From: Streptomyces finlayi
GTDB lineage: Bacteria; Actinomycetota; Actinomycetes; Streptomycetales; Streptomycetaceae
Assembly (NCBI RefSeq): GCF_014216315.1
Contig: NZ_CP045702.1
Span: 4,712,001 to 4,776,000, forward strand
Length of the DNA: 64,000 nt
Direction of reading: 5' to 3'
The position numbers were made by a program, and so were the translations under genes. Position 1 is the first letter of the stretch. Each line of letters opens with the position of its first letter. Positions 53,815 to 60,468 of this stretch are shown in pieces. The notes beneath the pieces were generated by a model. That model made no database searches and was not told where the DNA came from. It saw only the letters and a program-made list of their open reading frames with translations.

Positions 53815-54432
53815 TGCTGGGAGCGGGTGTATGCGTTCTTCCGCCGGTGGCGGGAGCACGGGTTGATCGCCGAGCTCCACGACCGGCTGCGCGAGCAGGT
53901 CCGGACGCGGGCAGGCAGGAACCCGCAGCCGAGCGCGGGGATCGTGGACTCGCAGTCGGTGAAGGCCGCCGCCAACGTTCCGGCCGCCTCACGTGGTTAC
54001 GACGGAAACAAGAAGATCAACGGGAGGCGTCGGCACATCGTGACCGACACCCTGGGGCTGCTGCTGAGCGTGCACGTCACGCCTGCCGACACCGGCGACC
54101 GCGACGCGTTCCAGGCCCTCCTGCCCGTCCTGAGCAAGAAGTTCGACCGGCTCCGCCTCATCTGGGCCGACGGCGGCTACACCGGCCCCGTCCTCGCCGG
54201 CGCGGCAAAGGCGCTGAACATCGTGCTGGAGGTCGTCAAGCGTACTGACGACACCAAGGGCTTCAGGATTCTTCCCCGCCGTTGGGTAGTGGAACGGTCT
54301 TTCGGCTGGCTGATGCGCTCGCGTCGTCTGGCCCGTGACTTCGAAACCACGGCCGTCAGTGCCGAAGCGATGGTCCTGTGGTCGATGACCATGGTCATGA
54401 GCCGTCGCCTCGCAGACCGTCCGCGAGCGTGA
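53815..54432 (+). pseudogene. Truncated IS5-family transposase
   Basis: About 201 residues of a DDE transposase remain. The first catalytic Asp is in GIVDSQSVKAAANVP, the second in RLIWADGGYTGPVLA and the Glu in PRRWVVERSFGWLMRSRRLA, so the catalytic region is intact. The normal N-terminal ~70 residues, including the region before VYAFFRRWREHGLIAEL, are missing and no terminal inverted repeat is visible on the left. Codon use is more GC-rich than in the element genes on either side. The 155 bases before it (53660-53814) contain nothing recognisable. Presumably an insertion that later lost its left end. Confidence 0.82.
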
Positions 54433-54916
54433 ACCGCCCCGCCCGCACCTCGATGAGCCACCCACGGGCCACCATCTTCTTCGCCTTCGACCGCACCCCC
54501 TCCACCTTCGCCGGCACCAACTCCAGGCCCAGCCCAGCGGCGATCTCCCTGCAGATCATCGACCGGTCACCATCCGCCCCGTCGGCCTCCCGGCCGGCCA
54601 GGACACCGATGATGCGCTGATAGTCCGGCGTGAGCGCGGACACCGACAGTCCCTCCCGCCACTGCGGCACCACCGACCCCGCCACGACCGGCGGAGCCGA
54701 CAGCACATCCTCCACTTCCACCCCGCCGCCCGCCACGGACTCCGGGCCCACGGCCAAGGCGTCATCGACTTCTTCCAGCGCGACGACCTTCCGCTCCCAG
54801 AACGCCTCGGCCTCCCGCAGCGCGGCCAGGACCCGCTCGGCCTCCTCACGCAGCAGCTCCACCCGCTGCCTCGCCGCACGTTCCCGCTCCTCCAGCAGCC
54901 CTTTCACCGACGGCAT
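54395..54916 (-). CDS. Hypothetical protein, coiled coil plus C-terminal winged-helix-like region
   Basis: 173-aa protein. Residues 1-50 form a strong coiled coil (LLEERERAARQRVELLREEA, ERVLAALREAEAFWERKV). A Val/Glu-rich linker leads to a C-terminal helix-turn-helix-like domain (LTPDYQRIIGVLAGREADGA, MICREIAAGLGLELVPAKVE, KAKKMVARGWLIEVRAGRF). GGAGG eight bases before the ATG at 54916 sets the start. Proteins of this kind recur next to transposases in Streptomyces. Its end overlaps the transposase remnant tail to tail by 38 bases, and its GC-rich codon use matches the transposase, not the element, so it likely entered with the IS. Confidence 0.72.
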   Translation of the reverse strand: MPSVKGLLEERERAARQRVELLREEAERVLAALREAEAFWERKVVALEEVDDALAVGPESVAGGGVEVEDVLSAPPVVAGSVVPQWREGLSVSALTPDYQRIIGVLAGREADGADGDRSMICREIAAGLGLELVPAKVEGVRSKAKKMVARGWLIEVRAGRFTLADGLRGDGS

Positions 54917-55048
54917 TCCCCGCACCTCCATGCTCGGACAACCATGACGCCCGAACCCTTCCGCACCCAGCCCACTTCATGCCTGACCAGCGGAAACGCA
55001 ACCCTCAAGACCGTTTTAACAACAGCTTCTAAGGACCGCACAGGGGTC

Positions 55049-55270
55049 GTGAGTGACGACCTGTTGACGGTTGCCTCAGTCGCACGGCGCATCCCCATGG
55101 ACAAGGCAGTGCGATGTACCGCCGTGATCATTCCGGCGGACGGGGGCGACATGCTCCCCCTGCTGCGCAAGACAGCCAAGGACCCCCATACGCAGACCAA
55201 GGACGGCGGCTGGTGGCGCCCTGTCGTCCCTCTCAACCGAACCAACTCCCAGGAAGTGACAGCCGCATGA
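55049..55270 (+). CDS. Small element-encoded protein upstream of the DUF3987-like gene
   Basis: 73-aa protein from a GTG preceded by AGGGG (the frame is open back to an ATG at 54944, giving 108 aa). Sequence: SDDLLTVASVARRIPMDKAV, RCTAVIIPADGGDMLPLLRK, WWRPVVPLNRTNSQ. No known domain. The stop overlaps the next ATG in ATGA, so the two are coupled. Probably a partner of the downstream ATPase. Confidence 0.6.
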   Translation: MSDDLLTVASVARRIPMDKAVRCTAVIIPADGGDMLPLLRKTAKDPHTQTKDGGWWRPVVPLNRTNSQEVTAA

Positions 55271-56676
55271 ACACCCCCGTTCTCTACGGCCCGATAGGCC
55301 GTTCCGTCCGCAAGATCTCCCCGTACCTGGAAACGGATGAACTGGGTGTGTACGTGTCCGCTTTGTCGATGTGGTCGGCAGCCATCGGCGGAACCGTCAA
55401 GGTCTCCTCCCGTGGCAACGGCCGTCCGGTGCTGCTGTGGAGTGCGTTGGTCGCCGGTACGGGACGCGGGAAGGGGTCGGCACTTCGGGCAGCACACCAT
55501 GTTCTGGAGAAGTCCGTAAGCCGCTTCCTGGTGACCCACACCACATCCGGGATCACGTCCGGGGCGAGCCTGGTCAACCACTTGTGGGGCCAGCAGGAGG
55601 CCACAGCCGAGACGGAACAGGGGCGCGACGTGCGCACCCTCGTAGTGGAAGAGGAATGGTCGGAAGTGCTCCGCAGGGGCAAGCGTGACCCCTCGTTCAC
55701 GACCAAACTCCGGGCGGCCTGGGACGGTGCCACGCTCCGCAACACCACCAAGGAAGAGGCTCAGGAAGTACGCGACCCCGCCATGGTCCTGCACTGCCAC
55801 GTCACCCCCTCCGACTGGACCAAATACGTAGGGGAGTCGGAAGCGGCCGGAGGCTCGTACAACCGCATCCTCCCCTTCCTGTTGGGATCAGTTCCCATGC
55901 TCGACGACGACCGCGTGAGCCTGCCCGACATCGACAGCCGAGAACTGGCCGACGCCTACGGATGGGCCACTGCACGCACCCGCGTCATCACACTCTCCGA
56001 CGGTGCCCGCCCCCTGTGGAAGGTCGTACGCCGATACGCCCGCATCCTGGGTGAGACCCTGCCCGACGGACAGGCAGTATTCATCGAACGGACCGCAGAA
56101 CAGACACTCAGGGTCGCTGCCTGCCTGGCCGCGTCCGAGTGCTCCGAGTCCATCACGGGAGAGATCCTTTCGGCCGCTTTCAGCCTGGTCCGGCGCTCCG
56201 TCCAGGACACTGTTCGCATTACCAAGGGGGCCACGTCCCCGAAGGCGAACCGTCAGCCCCTCAGCCTCGCGGACAAGGTCCGGGCACGCATCGAGATGCA
56301 CGGCGGTCGGGCCACGTCCTCACAGGTACTCCCGTACGTGGGAGCCACCGCCGGTGAGGTCAAGGTGCTTCCCGGCATCACGGTGACCGTGGAACGGTCG
56401 GGGAAGACCGGCCGACCCTCCACCGTCTTCACACTCGAAGACGGCAGTTCCGCTCACGCTGTGCCCCAGCCGGCCAGCGCGGACCGTAAGCAGAACCGAT
56501 GCGACGTTTCCCGAAGCCCTCTGTCGCGGCCGGCTGACCCGGAGCGTGATGAGAAGCGCGCCACGGTCGTACAGATCGACACTTACAGAACAGCACCGAA
56601 GCAGTCACCGGAGCCGATGCCAGTGAAGCAGCCGGAACCGGCCAGAGGTTTCAACCCCTTCCACGCGCTCCTCTGA
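55267..56676 (+). CDS. DUF3987-like ATPase of the element (putative replication/primase-type protein)
   Basis: 469-aa cytoplasmic protein. A Walker-A-like loop VAGTGRGKGSALRAAHHVLE lies near residue 63 and a Walker-B-like RTLVVEEEWSEVLRRG near 125; MVLHCHVTPSDWTKYVGESE and a Gly/Asn segment (GGSYNRILPFLLGSVPM) follow. The C-terminal third has a winged-helix-like part (RARIEMHGGRATSSQVLPYV) and a basic Pro-rich tail. The layout resembles DUF3987 proteins, helicase/primase-like ATPases of mobile elements, but the loop is not the canonical GKT/S, so function is inferred. It is the most likely replication gene of the element. Confidence 0.72.
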   Translation: MNTPVLYGPIGRSVRKISPYLETDELGVYVSALSMWSAAIGGTVKVSSRGNGRPVLLWSALVAGTGRGKGSALRAAHHVLEKSVSRFLVTHTTSGITSGASLVNHLWGQQEATAETEQGRDVRTLVVEEEWSEVLRRGKRDPSFTTKLRAAWDGATLRNTTKEEAQEVRDPAMVLHCHVTPSDWTKYVGESEAAGGSYNRILPFLLGSVPMLDDDRVSLPDIDSRELADAYGWATARTRVITLSDGARPLWKVVRRYARILGETLPDGQAVFIERTAEQTLRVAACLAASECSESITGEILSAAFSLVRRSVQDTVRITKGATSPKANRQPLSLADKVRARIEMHGGRATSSQVLPYVGATAGEVKVLPGITVTVERSGKTGRPSTVFTLEDGSSAHAVPQPASADRKQNRCDVSRSPLSRPADPERDEKRATVVQIDTYRTAPKQSPEPMPVKQPEPARGFNPFHALL

Positions 56677-56692
56677 TCACCCGAACAAAGCA

Positions 56693-56730
56693 AATGAACG
56701 CCCCTGCCATTCTCGGCAGGGGCGTTCATT
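56693..56730. terminator. Bidirectional terminator in the element
   Basis: A 16-bp perfect stem (AATGAACGCCCCTGCC with its complement) with an ATTCTC loop lies between the ATPase gene and the convergent methyltransferase gene. Confidence 0.88.
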
Positions 56731-56759
56731 CGTTGGTCAGTGTTGCCGTACGCGCGCGG

Positions 56760-57389
56760 TCAGCACGCCAGCGCGCGTACGAGCATCGTGCCCACGGTCC
56801 TGTCCTGCGGCGGATCGATAAGCGATGCTGACACCGCCGTGAATCCGTGGCTTGTGAGCAGACGCTCCCATGCGTCGAGGCTGTGATTGTGCCGCAACCC
56901 TGCCCCGCCTAGTTTCACGTCTTGGATTCCGGCGGGGAGGTGGGAGAACGCGAGAGTGCCGCCCGAAATCATGCGTGATCGAATCAGCGGTAGCAGGGTT
57001 CGCGGATCGACGAACCACACGGCACCAAAGATTGAGAGCACGACGTCAAACGTCTCGTCCGTCTCGGTCAGGAATGCCGTCACCTCTGCGGTGCGAAACT
57101 CAAGACCGGCCAGGCCAGCCCAACGCTCCTTCGCGACCGTTTCGCGGGCAGGTGCAACGTCCACTCCCAGGCCCGTCGCACCGAGCGTGACCAGGTGCGC
57201 CAGGTTGCTCCCGCTGCCTGAGCCGAGTTCCAGCACCCGACGTCCGGCGACGGGTCCTAGAACGCTCTCGTTCGGTCCGTGTTCGGCGTACTGAGTCCAG
57301 TTCAGCCACGTCGTCTCGCCCGTGGCGTTCACTGCCCTGCGCGGCTTGCTTCCGACCGCGTATTTGTCCCAGGACTCAGCCAATGACAT
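56760..57389 (-). CDS. Class I SAM-dependent methyltransferase (element cargo)
   Basis: 209-aa methyltransferase. Motif I RVLELGSGSGSNLAHLVTLG at residues 51-70, an acidic loop (LGVDVAPARETVA), motif IV FDVVLSIFGAVWFVDPRTLL and a GGTLAFSHLP segment complete a Rossmann-type fold. N-terminal LAESWDKYAVGSKPRRAVNA is a lid region. The substrate is unknown. It is last in a three-gene minus-strand cargo operon, 74 bases after the GRDP-like gene. Natural-product, small-molecule or peptide methylation are all possible. Confidence 0.87.
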   Translation of the reverse strand: MSLAESWDKYAVGSKPRRAVNATGETTWLNWTQYAEHGPNESVLGPVAGRRVLELGSGSGSNLAHLVTLGATGLGVDVAPARETVAKERWAGLAGLEFRTAEVTAFLTETDETFDVVLSIFGAVWFVDPRTLLPLIRSRMISGGTLAFSHLPAGIQDVKLGGAGLRHNHSLDAWERLLTSHGFTAVSASLIDPPQDRTVGTMLVRALAC

Positions 57390-57463
57390 GCGGTGATCCT
57401 TTCCAGCAGAAGGGGCCTACTCCCAACGTACGGGGTAGGCCCCAACTCAACGGCTATGCAGTT

Positions 57464-57964
57464 CTACTTGGGTGAGTCGTGGCACCCGGCGTGGCACTGG
57501 TTGCAGTCGGCTGCACTCTCCATGCCCCACAGGTCGGGGTCGATCTCGAACCCGGCCGCCTTGATGGCCTTGATCGTCTGCTCCAGGACCAGCGGGCCGC
57601 CGGTCCTGGAGTCGTGCCCGTCCCGCGTCGCCTCGTCGTCGCTGAGACATTGGACCCCGGCCCTCGTTCCCGGAAGCTCGGGAACGTGGTGGATGTACCG
57701 GCCGAAGTGCCGGTTGGTGAAGTGGTGATAGGGGATCGAGTCGAGCATGAACGAGTGCCACGCCTCGTCCACCTGCTCGGACGGACCCATGAGAAGGTCC
57801 GGGTTCTCGCCGCACGTGACCAGGTAGGCGATGGCCTGCCCGAACTTGGCCTCCGCGAGTTCGCGGGTGTTCTCCGGGTTCCGGAGGAGGAGGGTAACCT
57901 CCCGCTCCCACACGTCCGGCGTGACGTACGTCTTCGGGTCGCGGATCACTACTGCCGTACTCAT
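57464..57964 (-). CDS. GRDP-like protein with C-terminal CNQCHAGCH motif (element cargo)
   Basis: 166-aa protein. The central VDEAWHSFMLDSIPYHHFTN (65-84) and FGRYIHHVPELPGTRAG (88-104) match the hallmark of glycine-rich-domain-protein-like (PF07173-type) families. The last 13 residues CNQCHAGCHDSPK place three Cys and two His closely, suggesting metal binding or a modified peptide tail. ATG overlaps the stop of the 64-aa gene in ATGA. No signal peptide, so a c-type heme is unlikely despite CxxCH. Cysteine-rich tail and coupling to a methyltransferase are the unusual features. Function unknown. Confidence 0.8.
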   Translation of the reverse strand: MSTAVVIRDPKTYVTPDVWEREVTLLLRNPENTRELAEAKFGQAIAYLVTCGENPDLLMGPSEQVDEAWHSFMLDSIPYHHFTNRHFGRYIHHVPELPGTRAGVQCLSDDEATRDGHDSRTGGPLVLEQTIKAIKAAGFEIDPDLWGMESAADCNQCHAGCHDSPK

Positions 57965-58155
57965 GCTGGCCTACCTCCACGTAGTTGGATGTCCGACGTG
58001 CTCCGTTCATGCCGCCCGCCTCTGCACCTCGGGCACAGGCACGGGGGCATAACGCCAGTCGCGAGGGGCGCTCCGCCCTCACCCTCGTACAGGGTTCGCG
58101 ACTCGGTCTGCGTACCGTCGGCTCTCACCTTGTAGGCGCTGATGCGGATGGACAT
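57961..58155 (-). CDS. Small 64-aa Cys-containing protein (element cargo)
   Basis: Short protein SIRISAYKVRADGTQTESRT, LYEGEGGAPLATGVMPPCLC, PRCRGGRHERSTSDIQLRGG with a CLCPRC cluster (Cys 39, 41, 44). ATG 58155 has GGAG ten bases upstream; an ATG at 58164 is in frame. The stop overlaps the next start, which is strong evidence that the frame is translated. It could be a zinc-ribbon half, a chaperone or a precursor peptide for the downstream enzyme; none of these can be decided from sequence. Confidence 0.65.
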   Translation of the reverse strand: MSIRISAYKVRADGTQTESRTLYEGEGGAPLATGVMPPCLCPRCRGGRHERSTSDIQLRGGRPA

Positions 58156-58285
58156 GTCGACCATGCTCCGGATTAACCTCGACCATTGCGGCGACGTTCG
58201 AGACGACCCTCCGGCGTCATCTCGACGTCGTTCCGAGGGCGTCAAACCGGTGTCATTGGAGGTCCCGCGTCGCTAGCCTCGGACC

Positions 58286-59059
58286 ATGACGACTACGGCC
58301 GAGCGCGAGCGAGTTCCCAACGACGTCCTGACCTCCGTACGCAAGTCGATGAATCTCAGCCAAGACGAGTTCGCCCAGGGATTACGTGGGGCGGGGGAAG
58401 AACTGGGCGAACCGAACGATGCCTCCAAGCGACTTGTGCAGCGTTGGGAGTCCGGGATGACCAGGACGTGCCGCCCGCTGTACGCGCGAGCGCTAAAACA
58501 GTTCACTGGCCGCGCCCCCGAGTCACTAGGCTTTGCGATCCCCATGACACGCGTCCACTCAGACGGCGCAGGAGGCCACGATATGGAAGCTGGGGAAGTC
58601 GGCACGACCAGTGCCGTCACAAGTCCGGAGCCGGAGACGCAGGGAGAGTACGCAGGTATCTGGCTGTCTCGGTACGAGTTCTACTCGTCCAGCCGTGACG
58701 AGACTTTCGACTGCAAGCACCATGTCGTCATCGTCCAGCACGGCAACAGGCTGACAGCCCAGAGCCTGCCCGGGGCGTCGACCAACCCGGACAGCCCCCT
58801 GTCTTTGGACCTGACCGTGGACCGGAACATCATCACAGGCACGTGGACGGAACAGACGGCGCTGGACGGCTACTACCACGGTGCCCGCTACCACGGTGCT
58901 GTTCAGCTACTGATCGAGCCGACGGGTCGCCGTATGGCAGGCAAGTGGGTGGGGTTCGGGAAAGACTTCGACGTGAACAGTGGGCCCTGGGAGCTGCGCC
59001 TACTCGACCGCTCCACCGGACGGGCCAGCGTCGAAAGGTACTCGGCTTCCCCAGAGTGA
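58286..59059 (+). CDS. XRE-type regulator with C-terminal beta-barrel-like domain and TTA codon (element cargo)
   Basis: 257-aa protein divergent from the cargo operon. Residues 10-75 form an XRE helix-turn-helix (NDVLTSVRKSMNLSQDEFAQ, GLRGAGEELGEPNDASKRLV, QRWESGMTRTCRP). After a linker, residues 115-245 are beta-rich (GEYAGIWLSRYEFYSSSRDE, HHVVIVQHGNRLTAQSLPG, NIITGTWTEQTALDGYYHGA, LIEPTGRRMAGKWVGFGKDF), like a lipocalin-type ligand barrel. Leu33, inside the DNA-binding domain, is a TTA codon (58382-58384). TAGCCT ends seven bases before the ATG, so the mRNA may be leaderless. Likely a ligand-sensing controller of the cargo genes. Confidence 0.83.
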   Translation: MTTTAERERVPNDVLTSVRKSMNLSQDEFAQGLRGAGEELGEPNDASKRLVQRWESGMTRTCRPLYARALKQFTGRAPESLGFAIPMTRVHSDGAGGHDMEAGEVGTTSAVTSPEPETQGEYAGIWLSRYEFYSSSRDETFDCKHHVVIVQHGNRLTAQSLPGASTNPDSPLSLDLTVDRNIITGTWTEQTALDGYYHGARYHGAVQLLIEPTGRRMAGKWVGFGKDFDVNSGPWELRLLDRSTGRASVERYSASPE

Positions 59060-59112
59060 GCGCCAGGTTGGTTACGTTCCTCGTGCGTGAGAGCACCGCT
59101 TCTGGACTGATC

Positions 59113-59131
59113 CTGGGGGAATCCTGGGCGG
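59113..59131 (+). repeat. Right copy of the 19-bp direct repeat (candidate integrase arm site)
   Basis: Exact copy, same orientation, of the repeat at 50958, located 52 bases inside attR. Confidence 0.75.
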
Positions 59132-59182
59132 CCCCTCACTTTCAGTGTGTTTTGGCAGGCCAGGTCGATGTATGCCGTAGAG

Positions 59183-59245
59183 CACGCAGATCTACGAAGG
59201 CACGAACCAGGTCCAGCGGATCGTGATGGCGCGCAACCTGCCGTA
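59183..59245 (+). other. attR: displaced original 3' end of the acyl-CoA dehydrogenase gene
   Basis: Encodes TQIYEGTNQVQRIVMARNLP then TAA, in host-like codons (ATC, GGC, GTC, GTG, GCG, CGC), with no start or upstream gene. It differs from attL at seven positions, all synonymous. This is the original gene end pushed 8.4 kb away. Confidence 0.85.
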
Positions 59246-59267
59246 ACCCGGCTGGGCGGCGCATCAG

Positions 59268-59305
59268 CGAGACGGCCCTCGGAGCGCGATCCGGGGGCCG
59301 TCTCG
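59268..59305 (+). terminator. Original terminator of the acyl-CoA dehydrogenase gene, displaced
   Basis: Ten-bp perfect stem (CGAGACGGCC with GGCCGTCTCG) lies 22 bases after the attR stop codon. It belonged to the intact gene before integration. Confidence 0.72.
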
Positions 59306-59440
59306 CGTGCTCGGACGTATCGCCGGACGCGAAGGGGAAGTCCGCACGGGCTGGTGCCGCGTGGCGGAGGAAGGCGCCCATGCGCGCTCCTTTCGGCCGC
59401 CCCGGGCCCCCCGGGTCCCCGCAAGGGCGGAGACGACGTC

Positions 59441-60049
59441 TCAGGCGCGACGGACCCGCCAGAGCCACGCCGCCGTGCCGGCCAGCAGGGCGAGCGTCGC
59501 CAGGTTGGCCAGGAGCGCCGTGGTGTCACTCGACGGGGCGGCGCCGGACGAGACCCAGATGCTGATGGCGACGGTCGGCAGGACGGCTGTGAGCAGCACG
59601 CCGGTCGTCTTGTGGACGGCGGTCCAGTGCACCGAGGTGCAGAGGAGCACCGCGCCGATGACGCGGAACAGGGTGCTGCAGAACTGTGCGGCGGCCACGT
59701 CGGGGAGGAGCGCCGCGACGAGGTACGGGAGCGTGAGCATCAGGAGGGGGACCAGGGGGTGCACCTTGCCGCGCCGGACGGGCGCGTCCGCACTGCCCCC
59801 GGCCGGGCTCCCGCCGGCCCCGACAGCCCCGGTCCCCGCCTCGGCCAGCGCCGTCGCCGCGATCGTGCGGGGGTCGCCCAGCGCCGCCAGGATCTCGCCG
59901 ATCGCGGCATCGGGGCGTTCGGCGCGTGACACCTGGATGTGTTCGGTGAGGTCGGCGAGCAGTTCCTGGCGGCGGTCTGCGGGGAGTGCGGAGGCCTCGC
60001 GCTCGACGGCCGAGAGGTAATCGCGTACAGGGTCGGCAGAGGTCTTCAT
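59441..60049 (-). CDS. HAAS-domain membrane protein
   Basis: 202-aa protein with an N-terminal HAAS (DUF1700-like) domain (VRDYLSAVEREASALPADRR, ELLADLTEHIQVSRAERPDA, IGEILAALGDPRTIAA) and a C-terminal set of about four membrane helices (VPLLMLTLPYLVAALLPDVA, TTGVLLTAVLPTVAISIWVS, LLANLATLALLAGTAAWLW). HAAS proteins typically form pairs with PadR repressors and act in signalling at the membrane. ATG overlaps the PadR stop in ATGA. Confidence 0.88.
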   Translation of the reverse strand: MKTSADPVRDYLSAVEREASALPADRRQELLADLTEHIQVSRAERPDAAIGEILAALGDPRTIAATALAEAGTGAVGAGGSPAGGSADAPVRRGKVHPLVPLLMLTLPYLVAALLPDVAAAQFCSTLFRVIGAVLLCTSVHWTAVHKTTGVLLTAVLPTVAISIWVSSGAAPSSDTTALLANLATLALLAGTAAWLWRVRRA

Positions 60050-60420
60050 GCGAGGTCTCCGGTGGAGGGGGGCGGGGTGGTCAGGAAGGCGTCGACGGCA
60101 TCGCGGAAGCCGGGCCAGACGCGGGTGAACTCGTCGAGTGCGGCCCGGCCGCTGTCGGTGAGCGCGTAGTAGCGACGGGGTGGTCCGGAGGCGGACTCCT
60201 GCCACGTGGTGGTGACCAGGTCGTCGCGGCGGAGCCGGGAGAGCAACGGGTAGACCGTGCCCTGGCTGGTGGCGAGGGCCCCGGAGTCCTGGAGGGCGTG
60301 GAGGAGTTCCACGCCGTAGCGGGGGCGGTCCCGCATCAGGGCGAGTACGCAGTACTCCAGGACGCCCTTGCGCAGCTGGGCGGCTGCCCGTGCCTGCTTG
60401 GTCGAATCACCTGGTTCCAT
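60046..60420 (-). CDS. PadR family transcriptional regulator
   Basis: 124-aa winged-helix repressor: LRKGVLEYCVLALMRDRPRY, GVELLHALQDSGALATSQGT, VYPLLSRLRRDDLVTTTWQE, GPPRRYYALTDSGRAALDEF. It lacks the long C-terminal helical domain, as in PadR subfamily 2. The ATG at 60420 is preferred to one three codons upstream. Co-transcribed and translationally coupled with the HAAS gene, which it probably autoregulates. Confidence 0.92.
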   Translation of the reverse strand: MEPGDSTKQARAAAQLRKGVLEYCVLALMRDRPRYGVELLHALQDSGALATSQGTVYPLLSRLRRDDLVTTTWQESASGPPRRYYALTDSGRAALDEFTRVWPGFRDAVDAFLTTPPPSTGDLA

Positions 60421-60468
60421 GCGATGCAAGATACCTGGTGAGGCAAGTGGATGGGAAGGGAGGGTGCG

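Larger units (their letters stand above)
50795..59245. mobile_element. Integrative element in the 3' end of an acyl-CoA dehydrogenase gene (~8.4 kb)
   Basis: Bounded by two 63-bp copies of the dehydrogenase gene end (56 of 63 identical). It carries a tyrosine integrase at its left end, a divergent HTH protein, an excisionase-like protein, a hypothetical protein, a truncated IS5-type transposase, a DUF3987-like ATPase and a four-gene cargo block. A 19-bp direct repeat occurs just inside each end. Organisation resembles small actinomycete integrative elements, but I see no FtsK-like Tra gene and no Spd genes, so self-transfer is doubtful. Codon use inside is less GC-biased than in the flanks. 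Confidence 0.88.

Noticed and set aside
57464..57506. c-type heme attachment site (CNQCH)
   Set aside because: The protein has no signal peptide and its fold matches cytosolic GRDP-like proteins; metal binding or peptide modification is more plausible.
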